64,000 nt of DNA from assembly GCA_022592445.1 (NCBI GenBank), contig JABYQR010000069.1, forward strand, positions 90,621-154,620, written 5' to 3'. The notes beneath the pieces were generated by a model. The model made no database searches and was not told the DNA's origin. It saw only the letters and a program-made list of their open reading frames with translations. Below, in pieces: positions 1-11,243 of this stretch. The position numbers and the translations under genes were made by a program. The first letter of the stretch is position 1. Each line of letters opens with the position of its first letter. The stretch comes from Cytidiella melzeri. Taxonomy: Eukaryota > Basidiomycota > Agaricomycetes > Polyporales > Irpicaceae.

Positions 1-35
1 GGTTTGGATCCACTCTGGCAACCTCACCTGTTGGC

Positions 36-1426
36 ATGGGGGATGTGTATCTGCGCGCCAAAGTAAAGGGAAAGGAACACACCGTAAAACTATCCGACGT
101 TCTGCATGTGCCGTCCGCACAGATGAATCTCGTATTGCAGGGCTGCTTGGCGCGTAGAGGGGTGGGTTTGATGACAAGTAAGGGGAATCTCGTACTTGAA
201 CTCAATAGAAATGTCATCCTCACCGGGAAGCTGGACGACAGCAACTTGTATCGCTTTAACGCTGAGATCCAATCTAAGACCCTGAAAGACCGTATCTCCG
301 ACCCTACGGGGCAAGGGTCTCTGCTTGAACGAATCTCTGATCCTATCGCAGCTACCACGAATATCCGGTCTCTCACACCGGATTTTTGCACTGCCTACTA
401 GGTCATATAGGCATTAAAGGGCTTTCAAGAACAACCTCCGGAATTCACATCATTCCCGACAACTCGGCCCAACACTCGTGCGAAGTATGTGCTTGCGCAA
501 ACATCAAACGTCTTCCGTTTCCGAAATCTTCGAATCTCAGGGCTGATCGCCCTCTCTTCCGTATTTATCTCGACATCTGCGGCCCTTTGCCCATTGGCTA
601 CAGTGGTGTAAAGTATTTCATGCCATGTGTCGATTGCCATGCAAGATGGAAGACTCCGCTATTCCTGAAGACGCGTGCTGACGCTCTTACTGAATTCATC
701 AAATATAAAACCGCCGTGGAACGCTACACGGGATACAAGATCGCGGTCATACGCGTCGATAACGCGCCGGAATTCATTTACAGCAATTTCAAGGCATTTT
801 GCGAGAAAGAAGGAATCACGGTAGAAAAGATCGTACCTGACGCATCACCACAGAACGGCGTAGCCAAACGAACCAACTGGATGCTGGCATCAATGGCACG
901 CACAATGCTCATTGACAGCAACCTACCCGACTTCTTCTGGCCACTGGCCGTTCAATGCGCGGCTCACATTCTCAACCACGTAACCACAACTGCTCTACAT
1001 CCACACACAACTCCCTACCACATTTGGAACAAACGTGACCCCGACATCTCCCACTTCTGTATCTTCGGCACACGCATCATTTTGAGGAAGACAGAGGCGG
1101 ATGCGTTGAACAAGATGCAACCTCGCGGGGAGGAGGGTCGCTTCGTGGGGTACGCCCAAGATACAAAGGGTTACCTAATCTGGTTTCCTCACTCGCAAGT
1201 TGTACGTGCCCGACGCAATGTTATCTTTCTCAACGACAAACGCGCTACAGACACTCCCACCATCCACACACCAAACACATCCCTATGGGATGACGTCCTC
1301 ATGGACAACGACGCGCGTTTTCGCGATAAACAAATGAACGCTGACGCTACACTGCATCAGTACGTACCCTCTGGCATACAATCAGAGACGAGATCTGACC
1401 TCTGTCCTGCAGACACGTCGCTCTAG
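36..1426 (+). pseudogene. copia protease tail, GAG-pre-integrase and integrase, frame-broken
   Basis: Frame 36-401 carries the C-terminal half of the retropepsin-like region (a DVLHVPS motif is visible). Frame 386-1426 starts in the zinc-binding HHCC module (LLGHIGIKGL, then CEVCACA) and runs into the integrase core: LDICGP with the first Asp, VDNAPEF with the second Asp, and SPQNGVAKR at the position of the third catalytic residue. In copia integrases this last motif normally reads NGVAER, so the catalytic Glu appears to be Lys here. The two frames overlap by 16 bases in different phases, so a frameshift separates them. I infer an inactive integrase. Confidence 0.88.
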
Positions 1427-1461
1427 CGCCCTTACAGGCTGCCAAGGATCTCAGTGCCCCG

Positions 1462-3291
1462 GTGGGGTCAAGACCGGCTGAAGATGCAACACAGACGCGT
1501 GAGCTGACACGCCAGTCTCGTACACTGCCGTCCAGGTATAAGGACAGCAATGCCAAGTATTTGAGCGAGGGGGGGTTGCCGATTGACAAAGAACTAATTC
1601 TCAGCGCTCTCACACACGACGTTGAGATACAAGACCCAACTACATCCCAAATCATCGACATTCTCGCCTCTCCCATCAACGATCCAGACGCAAAGGACCC
1701 AAAGTCACTCGGAGAAGCCGAACGCAGCGAGTAATGGGAACACTGGTTAGCCGCCATTCACAAAGAACTGGAGGCGCTATGCGCAAAGGGAGTATACGAA
1801 GACATCGAGAGCATTCCCCACGGCCAAAAACCTGTCGAGTCAAAATGGGTCCTTCACCTCAAGCAAAACTCAGACGGACATATTTCGAGGTTCAAGGCGC
1901 GACTGGTTGCCAAGGGATTCACGCAGATCCCTGGCCAGGACTTCACATTCACATTTGCCCCCGTCGCACGCTGGGATTCCATACGAACGATACTGGCCCT
2001 AGCCGCTCACGAAGATCTCTACCTACGCCACATTGACATCAAGACCGCCTTCCTCAATGGGCCATTATCCGAGGAAATCTACATGACAAAGCCGGTGATC
2101 CTCGGGAAAGGCTATTGGCGTCTCCGGAAGGGCCTGTACGGCCTCAAGCAAGCAGGGCATACATGGTATCTCGAGTTCACCGAGAAGTACCAAACGCTTG
2201 GATTCCGCAGGTGCGAGTCTGACTGGAGCGTGCATGTACGAGAGCAAAATGGAGTCAGGTCGATGTTGGCCACGAGCATCGACGACATACTACTGGCCAC
2301 CCCTACGGAGACAGAGTCCAACGCGGTTACAGACGGGTTGAAGGGAATTTTTGACATCACCAACAACGGCGAAGTGGGATGGTTGTTGGGCTGCAAGGTG
2401 ACGAGGAACCGAGCGCGTAGGACGATTCTCCTGTCCCAAGAGGCGTACACCCTATCAATACTCCGCCTTTTCAACATGGAATTCAGCAACGCCGCGACAA
2501 CACCTCTACCGCCCAAAACAACACTGACACGCGAAGATGAGTCGAAGACCGAGGCTGAGCACGCCGAAGTAAAATTGCTGCCTTACTGCACACTCGTCGG
2601 TAAGGTAATGTATCTAGCCACCACCACCAGACCAGACATTGCGTACGCTGTTTGCGAACTCGCAAAGTACATGTCCTGTTATGGACCCGCGCACTGGGCC
2701 GCGGCAAAACACTTACTTCGATATCTACAAGGCACTCGCTCTCTCGGTCTCACGCTAGGAAACCTCAATCCAGCGTACCCCCTGTTCTACGGTTTCACAG
2801 ATTCTGACTGGGGCTCCGGAGAAGGACGCAAATCAATATCCGGATACGTCATGGTAGTGCACCAGTCGCCAGTGGCATGGAGCTCAAAACAACAGTCAGT
2901 CGTCGCCCTCTCTTTGTGCGAGGCAGAATACCTCGCCTGTACGCACGCAGCATGTCAAGTCATTTGGCTCTGACAACTCCTTGAGGAACTCGGGATTCCA
3001 CAGTCGAGACCCACGTCACTGTTCTGTGACAACAACGGTACTATTGCCTGTACGCACGACCCACACGGCCACACCAGGATGAAGCACATCGATATTCGAG
3101 CACACTTCATCCGGAATTGTGTCAACGAAGGGAAGGTCGACTTCACACGTGTATCAGGGAAGGAAAACATGGCCGATATATTCACCAAGTTGCTACCGCG
3201 AGTACTACACACAAGAGGAGTAGAGATGCTAGGACTACTCGCGGGTCAAGGGGGGGTGTCAGAGAGTGACCCACCTCGACAGACGGAGTAG
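1462..3291 (+). pseudogene. copia reverse transcriptase and RNase H with two in-frame stops
   Basis: One reading frame covers the linker, RT and RNase H. RT landmarks are the SRFKARLVAKGF block near 1888, the HIDIKTAFLNG block near 2031, GLYGLKQAG near 2134 and the catalytic IDDILL near 2278. RNase H landmarks are TDSDWG near 2798, the EAEYLA block near 2926 and the MKHIDIRAHFIR block near 3079. A TAA at 1732-1734 cuts the frame just before the RT, and a TGA at 2971-2973 cuts the RNase H. Otherwise the residues are well conserved, so inactivation looks fairly recent. Confidence 0.9.
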
Positions 3292-3494
3292 GAAGGAGAG
3301 GCGGGAAGTCGGCGACTGTGCTATCAGCGCGATACCAAACACGGAGTACTATCCACGATCACTTTACATGTGTATATATAGTCGGAACTGGCACAGGGGC
3401 AAACCATCTGTTGCTTAACCTGTGCCAGGTATGTGCCGCATACTGTATTCAATACCATCTGTTGCTTAACCTGTGCCAGACCGTCTGATTGACA
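3257..3494 (+). repeat. Probable 3' LTR of the copia element
   Basis: It starts with TGTCAG directly after the purine tract and probably ends with TGACA at 3490-3494, giving TGTCA..TGACA terminal symmetry. It holds a TATA-like tatatatag near 3374. A ~26-base direct repeat sits inside (3404-3429 and 3454-3480). The right boundary is inferred from the terminal symmetry only; without the 5' LTR or a visible target-site duplication it could be up to ~60 bases further right. Confidence 0.6.
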
Positions 3495-3574
3495 CAGCTG
3501 AGCACCGAAATTGTGGGTATTTTGTGAAACAGAATACCATCTCTCTATGAATGTAGCACCCGCCCGCCCACAAA

Positions 3575-5567
3575 TCAAACAAGTTCTCTCGCCGATGAAA
3601 GTGTTGTGTTTTGACCCTGAATGGGCTGTTCTTCGTTGAAGGCGGCGTCGCCTGTACTGATTTCCCTGCTCTTATGTTTCTTGGATCGTTTGGGTGGTCG
3701 AGCCCCTCGAGGTTTGGGATGCCAATCTATCGACACATGCGCGCTTTCGGTATCGGAACCAGCTTCCGGGGTTCGTTCACCCACTTGAGCAGATGGGGGC
3801 GCAGTCAAAGGATCCATTGCCGTGAGTACGCTCTTTGTTGAGACCTCCTCGTCAAGAACTAAGAGTGTCTGAGCTGGTGGTGTGCAGTCAGCTGGAGTAC
3901 CTGATGGGGCAGAGACGTTTGCCAATGTCATAGGGGCATATCTGCCTGACGCACTCGTCGTCGTATGTGTCTCGAGTAGTCCAGGAAGCGCTTTTCCTTC
4001 TGGTAACGCAATCTGCGTTGCCGCGTCATTGTCCATCGGGTCTTCCACGTCCTGCTTCACCTCCTCTTTTCGCTCATCCCTCTCCCTCTGGCTCTCTTTC
4101 GTCATCTCCACCTCAACGTCCTTCTCCATCTTTTCTTCAAGAAGTTCCATCGTGACCTCATCCGGCACGCCCCTCCATCCCATACACACCCAGTAGCCTT
4201 CAGACGAATCTGAGCGGGATGCGGGAGGTTTGAAGTAGAGGATCTTGGAAAAGTAAGGGTTCAGGAATACACGACAGAAGGACGTCGAGATCGGATGCGC
4301 AAAGTGTTTGATCCTACGCACGGAAATTTGAATCTCAGACGCAATTCCGAACAAAAGAGATTGAGAGCACGTACACGAGGACACCGCCGTTTTTGAGAAT
4401 GGATTTTCGACGCTGTGGCTCCTTCTCGTGCTCAAGCTCGCCATGAATGTCTGTTGCGACGTCCAGTTCTATGTCCTGGCCGGTGCCTGTCAATCCGCGT
4501 TCGCGTTCAACGTCCTGTCGAGTCCATTGCGCCTGCCTGACTCTCTCCAGATGATATTCGTACCTCGTCTTCAACGTTTTCCTCGCAAAATCCCATACCG
4601 CGCGAAGCAGTGTGACCGAATGGGAAACGTCCGCGGTGCGATTGCCGGTATGTGGTGGGGAGAGGTCTGAGAGCATGAGATCCACACGTGGCGGTGTCAA
4701 TAACGACGCTGAATGTCATAGCTAGAGGATTAGCGAGCGGTAAATGCAAGGACAACACCATTTGTACTGACCTTTGCCCGTATGACCTGCGTTCAACTTG
4801 GCTAGTAGTGATGTCACGGCGTCGGGAGCGTCGGGAGAAAGGAAGTTCATTTGCAGCGTGTGCACACCCGCCAACGGCGTCATAGGTAGAATATCTAGCG
4901 CAATGAGGTTTATCGGTAAAGGAGGAGGTTGCTGAGCGGAGGTAGTAGACGATGGCTGGTCGAGGTCGCGTGAGTTCAGGTAGTCCAATGGATCCATACC
5001 TCCAAAGTCAGCACCCTCGACGTCCTTGTTGAGCCCAAACTTCTTCTTCTTGGACTTGGAGGTCGGCGGTGTCGACCATCCGTCACCTGTCTTGTTCTTC
5101 ACGAGATTTTCCATTTCCAAGATCTCCTCGTCCACCAGCTCGTCGAACATCCCACTCATCTTCTTCCGTTTGCTCATCTCCTCCTTCCATTCCGCCATGT
5201 TGCTAGTTTGCTCCGTCTTGCGATGCGACAAGGGTTCCTCGAGTTCATCTCCTGCCAGCCCCAGCTTGGCCGCAATCACTTGGGACCACCCTCCGGGGGC
5301 AGCACCCAAGTCGACGACATTGAAGGTGCGCGTGTTCGCCCTTTTGGAAGTTTTGGACTTTACACTTCTCTTGGCCTCCTTCAAGAAGTCATCGAGAAAC
5401 CCGAATCGCGATTCGACTTCGAGGAGCTTGAACGCAGAACGCGAACGATAATTGACGGGATTGCTAAGTCTTGCACGGACGTAGGGGTCCTTGTACTGAC
5501 GAGCAAGCCATAAGGTAGAGGACTTTGAGGCTTTCTTCAGCAGAGGTGCAGTTGGTCTGAAGGGCAT
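3575..5567 (-). CDS. MRM2: FtsJ/RrmJ-family rRNA 2'-O-methyltransferase (MRM2-like) with a long C-terminal extension
   Basis: SAM-dependent 2'-O-ribose methyltransferase. In yeast, Mrm2 modifies a uridine of mitochondrial 21S rRNA. Exon 1 (5567 to about 4773) has the substrate Lys block [12 protein letters not shown] and the SAM loop [15 protein letters not shown], followed by a lysine-rich ~110-residue insert. Exon 2 (about 4707 to 4375) has the catalytic Asp in [11 protein letters not shown]. Exon 3 (about 4319 to 3575) starts at the catalytic Lys block IKHF and contains [16 protein letters not shown] with the final Glu. The K-D-K-E tetrad is therefore complete. Two introns use GT..AG and keep frame. 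After the enzyme domain there are ~200 residues rich in Glu/Lys, then Pro/Thr, ending in a basic patch, which is not usual for MRM2. The stop lies about 80 bases from the copia LTR. Confidence 0.85.
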
Positions 5568-6183
5568 AAACGGTCACTGTAAACGACCGTCGTAGATGGT
5601 AACAAACCGTACTAAGTAGCAGTAACGACATGTTGGCTTGAGATAAGCTTTGCTAGTAACGATCATGTGAAAGCTAGTAAGCAATTCAACAAGTACTTGC
5701 TCGAACTCTGTACTCACCGGCCTGACAGTCATCGGCCTTCAGCTTCACCACCCCACCCTTCATTTCGGAATATCAAGCTTTCGCATAGCAACCAGCACTG
5801 CAGAGGTAATTGATGATACCAATCAGGGACTCATTGGTATTCATCAGCTATCTCTGTCCTTATAAGTTGTTTTGAAGGACTATTATATGCTATAGCTAGT
5901 CAGCTCATGGTTGAGGATGATACCCTACGTAGTCCACAACCTGGCCGCTATGCACATAATGTCTTTCTCAAGTAAGACATAGGTACTCTTTCAGAGCTTG
6001 TTGCGTCGGCGAGTAGCACTGAAGTCTCACAGGTTGTGTCTCCCACGGCTAGAAGCGATGTTGACACTGTCAGGTGGACTACCGTACGAGCTCTCCATCT
6101 TCTCGTATAGTGCAGACAAAGGTACGATTGTGGGTTTTCTACATTTACGACTGGTCTTTGATTCAATTTTGGCGTAGATAAGT
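5568..6183. other. Intergenic, 5' flank of the MRM2-like gene and 3' flank of the SDR
   Basis: No gene recognised. AT-rich short direct repeats lie around 5780-5850 (two gatacc/attggtat stretches). It should hold the MRM2-like promoter, but I see no clear TATA box. Confidence 0.6.
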
Positions 6184-7125
6184 TCAGTCCTTGAAGAACG
6201 ACCTCATGTAGGTCATGTACTCTTCGTCGTTCTTGGATCCGTACTTGGCCTTCACGAAACCTCTCGCATCATCACCAATCCAGTACCTCAGCCTGTCTGT
6301 ACCATCCGTCACAGCCCCGTAGATCGTGCTTGCGACGTCCTGAGAGGTCGTCGCGGCTGCACCGATCATCTTCTTGAAGCTCTCGCTTGTCTTCTTCAAG
6401 AACTCGTCGTAGTCGTGCAAGCCAAGCTCCGCCGTCGACGGGGGCATCTCCGCAGCGTAGCGCTGCACGAAGTTGTTGCCGGTGATGCCACCGTGAGGGA
6501 TGACGGTTTTTACGAAGATGTTCTGGGAGGCGCACTCGTACGAGAGGGACTCGGTGAAGCCTTCGAGCGCGTACTTTGAGGCAGAGTACATGGTAGAGAT
6601 GGGGAGTGCCCAGGAACCAGTCCCAGAGGAGATGTTGACGATGCCGCCGCTCTTATTGGCACGGAAGTGGGGGAGAATGACGCGAGTCACGTCCATGACA
6701 CCTGTTTAACAGAGTAAGTCAGCCATTTCTGGTTCGGTTCTAGAGACGTCAAGCCCACATTGCAGTCAAGAAAGATGCTCACCAAAGACGTTCACTTCGA
6801 ACTGCGCCCTTGCCTTCTCGCGCGAGATTGCCTCGAACAGCCCATTCTGTCCGTACCCAGCGTTGTTCACCAAAACATCAATCTTTCCGAACTTCGAGAT
6901 ACCTTCCTTGACGGCTGGCTCAATGGACTCGAAATCCGAGACGTCAAGGCGGGTCACAAGGATGCGTTCTTGGGGTGCGAGCTGTTTCAGCTCAGCGGGC
7001 GCCTTGGCCGGGTTTCTCATCGTGGCGACAACGTTCCAACCCTTCGAGTGGAAGAGCTGAGCGGCGGCCAAGCCGATACCAGAAGAGGTACCGGTAATGA
7101 GGATGGTTTTAGCTGCGGCAGCCAT
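6184..7125 (-). CDS. Short-chain dehydrogenase/reductase (classical SDR)
   Basis: NAD(P)-dependent alcohol/carbonyl oxidoreductase of 286 residues in two exons (7125-6783 and 6701-6184), intron 81 bases. N-terminal Rossmann motif TGTSSGIG at residues ~11-18, cofactor-discriminating region TMRNPAK, then LDVSD, NNAGYG, catalytic Ser in NISSGTGSW and the YSASK catalytic Tyr/Lys pair. The length is typical of classical SDRs. No signal peptide, so it should be cytosolic. It is transcribed divergently from P450-1 across 822 bases, which suggests shared control. Inferred role: oxidising a hydroxyl installed by a P450, or reducing a ketone, in the sesquiterpenoid pathway. The family is too broad for substrate assignment, and a role outside the cluster is possible. 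Confidence 0.9.
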
Positions 7126-7947
7126 TACTGTTGTTTTTGCAGATGGGCGGTCGGGTTACAAAAGCGATAAGTGATCGATATCGTGGTCAGTACCTTTATA
7201 TGTTTCGAACACTCATGGACCTTGACTAAGATTGCTTCGAGAGTAATGGCCAATGAATCAGTCCTTGTCCATGTCGTCGCGCCGGCACACATGACACGAT
7301 TTTTCGTTGACGTCTTCAGAACTCGGATTCGCAGCAGGTGGAACGGCTGCCATGCCTTGAGAGGGCAACCACGAAGTGAGCTTTGCCGCCCATATGGGAA
7401 TATACCGACGACAGTCAATACGTACTGATGCATCAACTATAGGCACGGGCACAGCTCCCAAATCGCGATGCCGTGGATACGAGGGAGCGGTGTAATGGAG
7501 GGCTTTGCTGGCTCATGTCGAGGAGACGCCCGCCAGCTGCTTCTTCGCGCCTACAACCCCTCGGCTATGTCTTCTCTCTCACCGCTACAAAATTGAGAAC
7601 ATTTCAAGACGCTCAAGAGGCGTCCTAACCCGGATTCGTATCTGATAGAACGGCGTTGGCACGTATTGAGACGTCTTTGATATTTGCCGACGACGGGAAT
7701 TGTCTCTCGCGTCAATTCTGGTTCCCCTTCTACCGCCGGATATCTCGACGCTGTAGCGCTGGCGTATCCGGGGTTTCTGCAATCAAAGTGGACTATCGTA
7801 TGGCGGTGCGCAGCTGCGCTAAACAAGAAGCTCTTGAGGTTTTCTGATGCCAGCCTACTCTCAAGAGCACCATCTCGCGGCGGTGCAGTGACCACCGGCA
7901 GCTTCGCGTATCCCTTGGCCTTCCTCTTCCATCGATCCACACTTGCA
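7126..7947. promoter_or_regulatory. Divergent promoter region between SDR and P450-1
   Basis: 822 bases between two divergent start codons. No third gene is supported; open frames here (for example 7551-7994 on the minus strand) have no recognisable domain and overlap the P450-1 start. I could not identify specific regulator sites by eye. Confidence 0.45.
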
Positions 7948-10221
7948 ATGTCAATGCTATCATACGCCCCATGGTTACTGTGCGCTGTGCCCATAGCCTA
8001 TGTCATCGCCGCGCGACCCAAGGGCAAGCTGCCACCGGGACCCAAACCTCTGCCACTCTTGGGAAACGTCTTTGACGTCCCGTCCGATGCCGCTTGGAAG
8101 GTGTTTCAGCAATGGGGCAAGAAATACGGTGAGCGTCGGCTAGGCTGCACTAGCGTCCTTTAACTTACAGCAGGCGCCTTTCATGCAGGCGACTTGATCT
8201 ATCTGGAGACGTTCGGAAAGACTATGGTTGTCATCAATTCGGCCGCCGTGGCATTCGAATTGCTCGACAAACGAAGCTCGATATACTCTTACAGGCCACA
8301 GTTCACCATGGCAAACGAAGTGTAAGTGGCTGTGTCACCCTACCATATTCCTACGTTCTGAGGATGTTTTAGAATTGGTTGGGTGCGCATATGACGCCAT
8401 CTCTACTTGGAAAAAGTTCTTTTGGTTGATCGTCTCGTTAGAAATTCTCGCTGACGAGTATGGACTATGGCGAGAAGTCCAAAAGACAGCGAAAATACAT
8501 GCAGTCTTACTTCCAAAAGGGCCGTCTGCAAGATTACTACGGCATCCAGCTGCGAGAAACACGCCAGATGTTGCATGAAATGTTAACCAATCCGAAGTCA
8601 TACCGCAACCACATTCGACGGTATGGTCGTATGCTTCATCAGATTATGCTTACAAGCGTCTTACGACTGTACCGCATAGCATGGCGGCAGGTGTTACGAT
8701 GATGATTGCGTACGGCCACAGAGTTGAGTCTGACGATGACGAGTTTATCAAACTCGCAGACAAGGGTGTCGCTACCATCGAAGCCGCCGGCGCGATTGGT
8801 GCCCATATAGTAGATTTCGTCCCTTGGCGTGAGTACGCCTTTATTCAGAGGTTTACTATGTTATTGACCCGTCCTTCAGTTCGTTTCATCCCTGACTGGT
8901 TCCCTGGCGCGAGTATCAAGAGTGTGCCTCCAGGGACCAAAGAGAATCTACAGGCGTTCATCAATATTCCCTTTGAACAAGTCAAGAAGCAAATGGTGAG
9001 TGTGGATAGTCAATTCGGGATAGTGTTCTGTCTTATCTGTCTTATCAAGGCCGAAGGGACTGCCACGCCTTGCTACACAACGAAAATACTGGAAGAAACC
9101 AAGGGCACGGATGACGAAGGTGCTCGGGGCACTGCTGCCCTTGTCTATTCTGGTGAGTTAATTTTTAGGTCGACGATAGCATATATTGAGGAAGTGTCTG
9201 TCTCGTAGGTGGTCTTGACACAGTAAGCTGGTATACTACGAACGCTACCGTCTCTAATATGATTTGCTACAGACTCTGTCATCGATGATGACGGCGTTCA
9301 CGATGATTGTTGCGAATCCCATCGTGCAAGCGCGGATTCAGGCAGAGATGGATCTCGTGATTGGCAGGGATAGATTGCCCGACTTTTCGGATAAAGTGCG
9401 TTTGCCTTATCTGCAATGCGTGATACTTGAGGTATTGCGGTGCGTGCGCATGTCACCTGGTATCATATGGGTTACTGAGTATATCTGAACTCTAACAGAT
9501 GGGGTGCAGCGACTCCAGTTGGTAAGCGGTGACTGACAGCTATACCACCGACGAGCTATGAGATGACCATTCCCTGGGATACTAGGTACGCCGCACCGCG
9601 TGTCGCAAGATGACACGTACGAAGGATACCTGATACCGGCCAACAGCACCATCATGGCTAACCAATGGTTAGTCTCCTATACTTTGTTCATCTTCTTGAG
9701 TCATTAGTTGGCATATCTAGGGCGATGCTACACGACGAACGTGTATACCCTGATCCTTCTCGTTTCAATCCGGACCGATTCCTGACAGGCGAAGGTCGCA
9801 CACCTCAGAACGATCCCAGGGACGTTGCCTTTGGCTTCGGTCGGCGGTGAATACGCTTCACTACTATCTAACGACGGTCGACTTAACTCACGATTTGTTG
9901 CGTTTGGTAGTATCTGCCCAGGCAAAGACCTCGCCGAGAACACACTTTGGATTGCTGTGGCGTCGATCTGTTATGCGTTCAAGATCACGTCCACCCTCGA
10001 CGAGAACGGTGTGCCGATGCCGATAGACCTCGAATATCGAGAGCATGGAGTGAGGTAGGCGCACTCGTCATTGAGACGCGGGTTTGACGGTGACGTTGTT
10101 GCTGATGAAATTTGATCATCGTGTTTTTATCATGAATAGGCACCCTAAACCGTTCACGTGCGACATTGTACCAAGAAACGAAACCTCCGTGGACTTGATT
10201 CGTGCGGCGTTTGATGCCTGA
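7948..10221 (+). CDS. Cytochrome P450 monooxygenase 1 (class II microsomal type)
   Basis: Haem-thiolate monooxygenase, expected to oxidise a hydrophobic substrate at the ER using electrons from P450 reductase. The start at 7948 gives a short membrane anchor (LLCAVPIAYVIA) then the proline hinge KLPPGPKPLPLLGN. Reading through about ten short introns gives an intact chain of roughly 500 residues: I-helix GGLDTTLSSM (assembled over two introns, near 9206-9290), ExxR in ILEVLRW, PERF-region FNPDRF near 9769, and haem loop FGFGRRICPGKDLAEN with its Cys near 9916 (an intron splits the loop after the second Arg). I checked most junctions for phase and all those fit. It lies beside the SDR (divergent) and the terpene synthase. 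It resembles fungal P450s of the O-methylsterigmatocystin-oxidase-like type; the subfamily cannot be assigned by eye. Confidence 0.92.
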
Positions 10222-11243
10222 GCATGAGTATGACTGGGTTTGGGGCTTCACTGCCAGGCTGCGAGCGTATCCTCGGAATATTGGTCAGACTCGGCAGTTG
10301 CTCGATTGTCTTCATGGTGGCTTCTACTGTCTTTCGAATGACCAATATGTTGTTCCGCGCCGATGACGAAGTGTTCGGGGAAATGTGTCGAATTGGAAAC
10401 CATCTGGTATGCGTTTGAGTTCAAGGGTACGTTCAAGTTTTTGTTCTGGCTATCGCTTGAAGCGTCATGAAACATGAAGCATGTCGAAGCAATCGCCGTT
10501 GAACCTCCGACGAATCCGTAAGTTCAAGCGAAGATGTTCAAAAATCACATCTCCTCGGGTGTTCTCTCCTGCGGTACTACGGCTTAGATGATCATGACAG
10601 TAGTAAGACCGGTGTCAGAGGCGTACTGACTTTTATGGCGATGCGATTATTACTTGTCCTGCAGAAAATCTCCACAATTGAACGCGAGCGCAACTGCACC
10701 CGCTGTGCAGCCACAAAGCGTTCAAATACCAAATATGGAATTAGCCCGACGCCTGCCGCGTGGCGCAGTGCTCTCTCCGTGAACACTCATGGCGACCAGT
10801 AGCTCTTTTTATAACGGCACACCTGATGCTACCAGACCACTCTAGTATGCAAGTTGCCTGTCTTGCGTCTGGTTGCGCGCGATCTATCCATTCAAACTGT
10901 TGTTCGTCAAGGACCAACGTCTGTCGTCTACTACTGCCGCGTTTGAACCTCCACAACCCGACTCTTTCGTATCCAGCTGTGGAACATTTCGAAGGTGCAA
11001 TGCGAGCGTGGCACGGAAGCATAGACTGACGCACTAGCTGTTTGCCTACCCGCTCAGTAGTTCATCATGGGGGAACCGGAATGCCACCTACTGGCATGTC
11101 CGTGTTGAACACGGAGATGGCGTAAGATGCACTTCATCACAAGATGCAGATGCAAGTGAGTATCATTGCTCTCTAATCCAATAACAAAAGTCCATTCGCT
11201 AACTCTATACATTGCCCACGTTCGTGACAGTTGTTCTACCATT
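10222..11243. other. Intergenic between convergent P450-1 and terpene synthase
   Basis: About 1 kb holding the 3' ends of two convergent genes. Short open frames on both strands (e.g. 10741-11034) mirror each other and carry no domain I recognise. Nothing else seen. Confidence 0.55.

Larger units (their letters stand above)
1..3494 (+). mobile_element. Ty1/copia LTR retrotransposon, 5'-truncated by the window and degenerate
   Basis: The order protease remnant, GAG-pre-integrase zinc finger, integrase, reverse transcriptase, RNase H, purine tract and LTR is the copia (Pseudoviridae-type) order. The coding sequence is spread over three frames: 36-401 (protease tail), 386-1426 (integrase) and 1462-3291 (RT/RNase H), the last with internal stops at 1732-1734 and 2971-2973. 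It therefore cannot make an intact polyprotein. A purine run at 3247-3256 immediately precedes the LTR start at 3257. The 5' LTR and gag lie outside the window. Confidence 0.93.
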
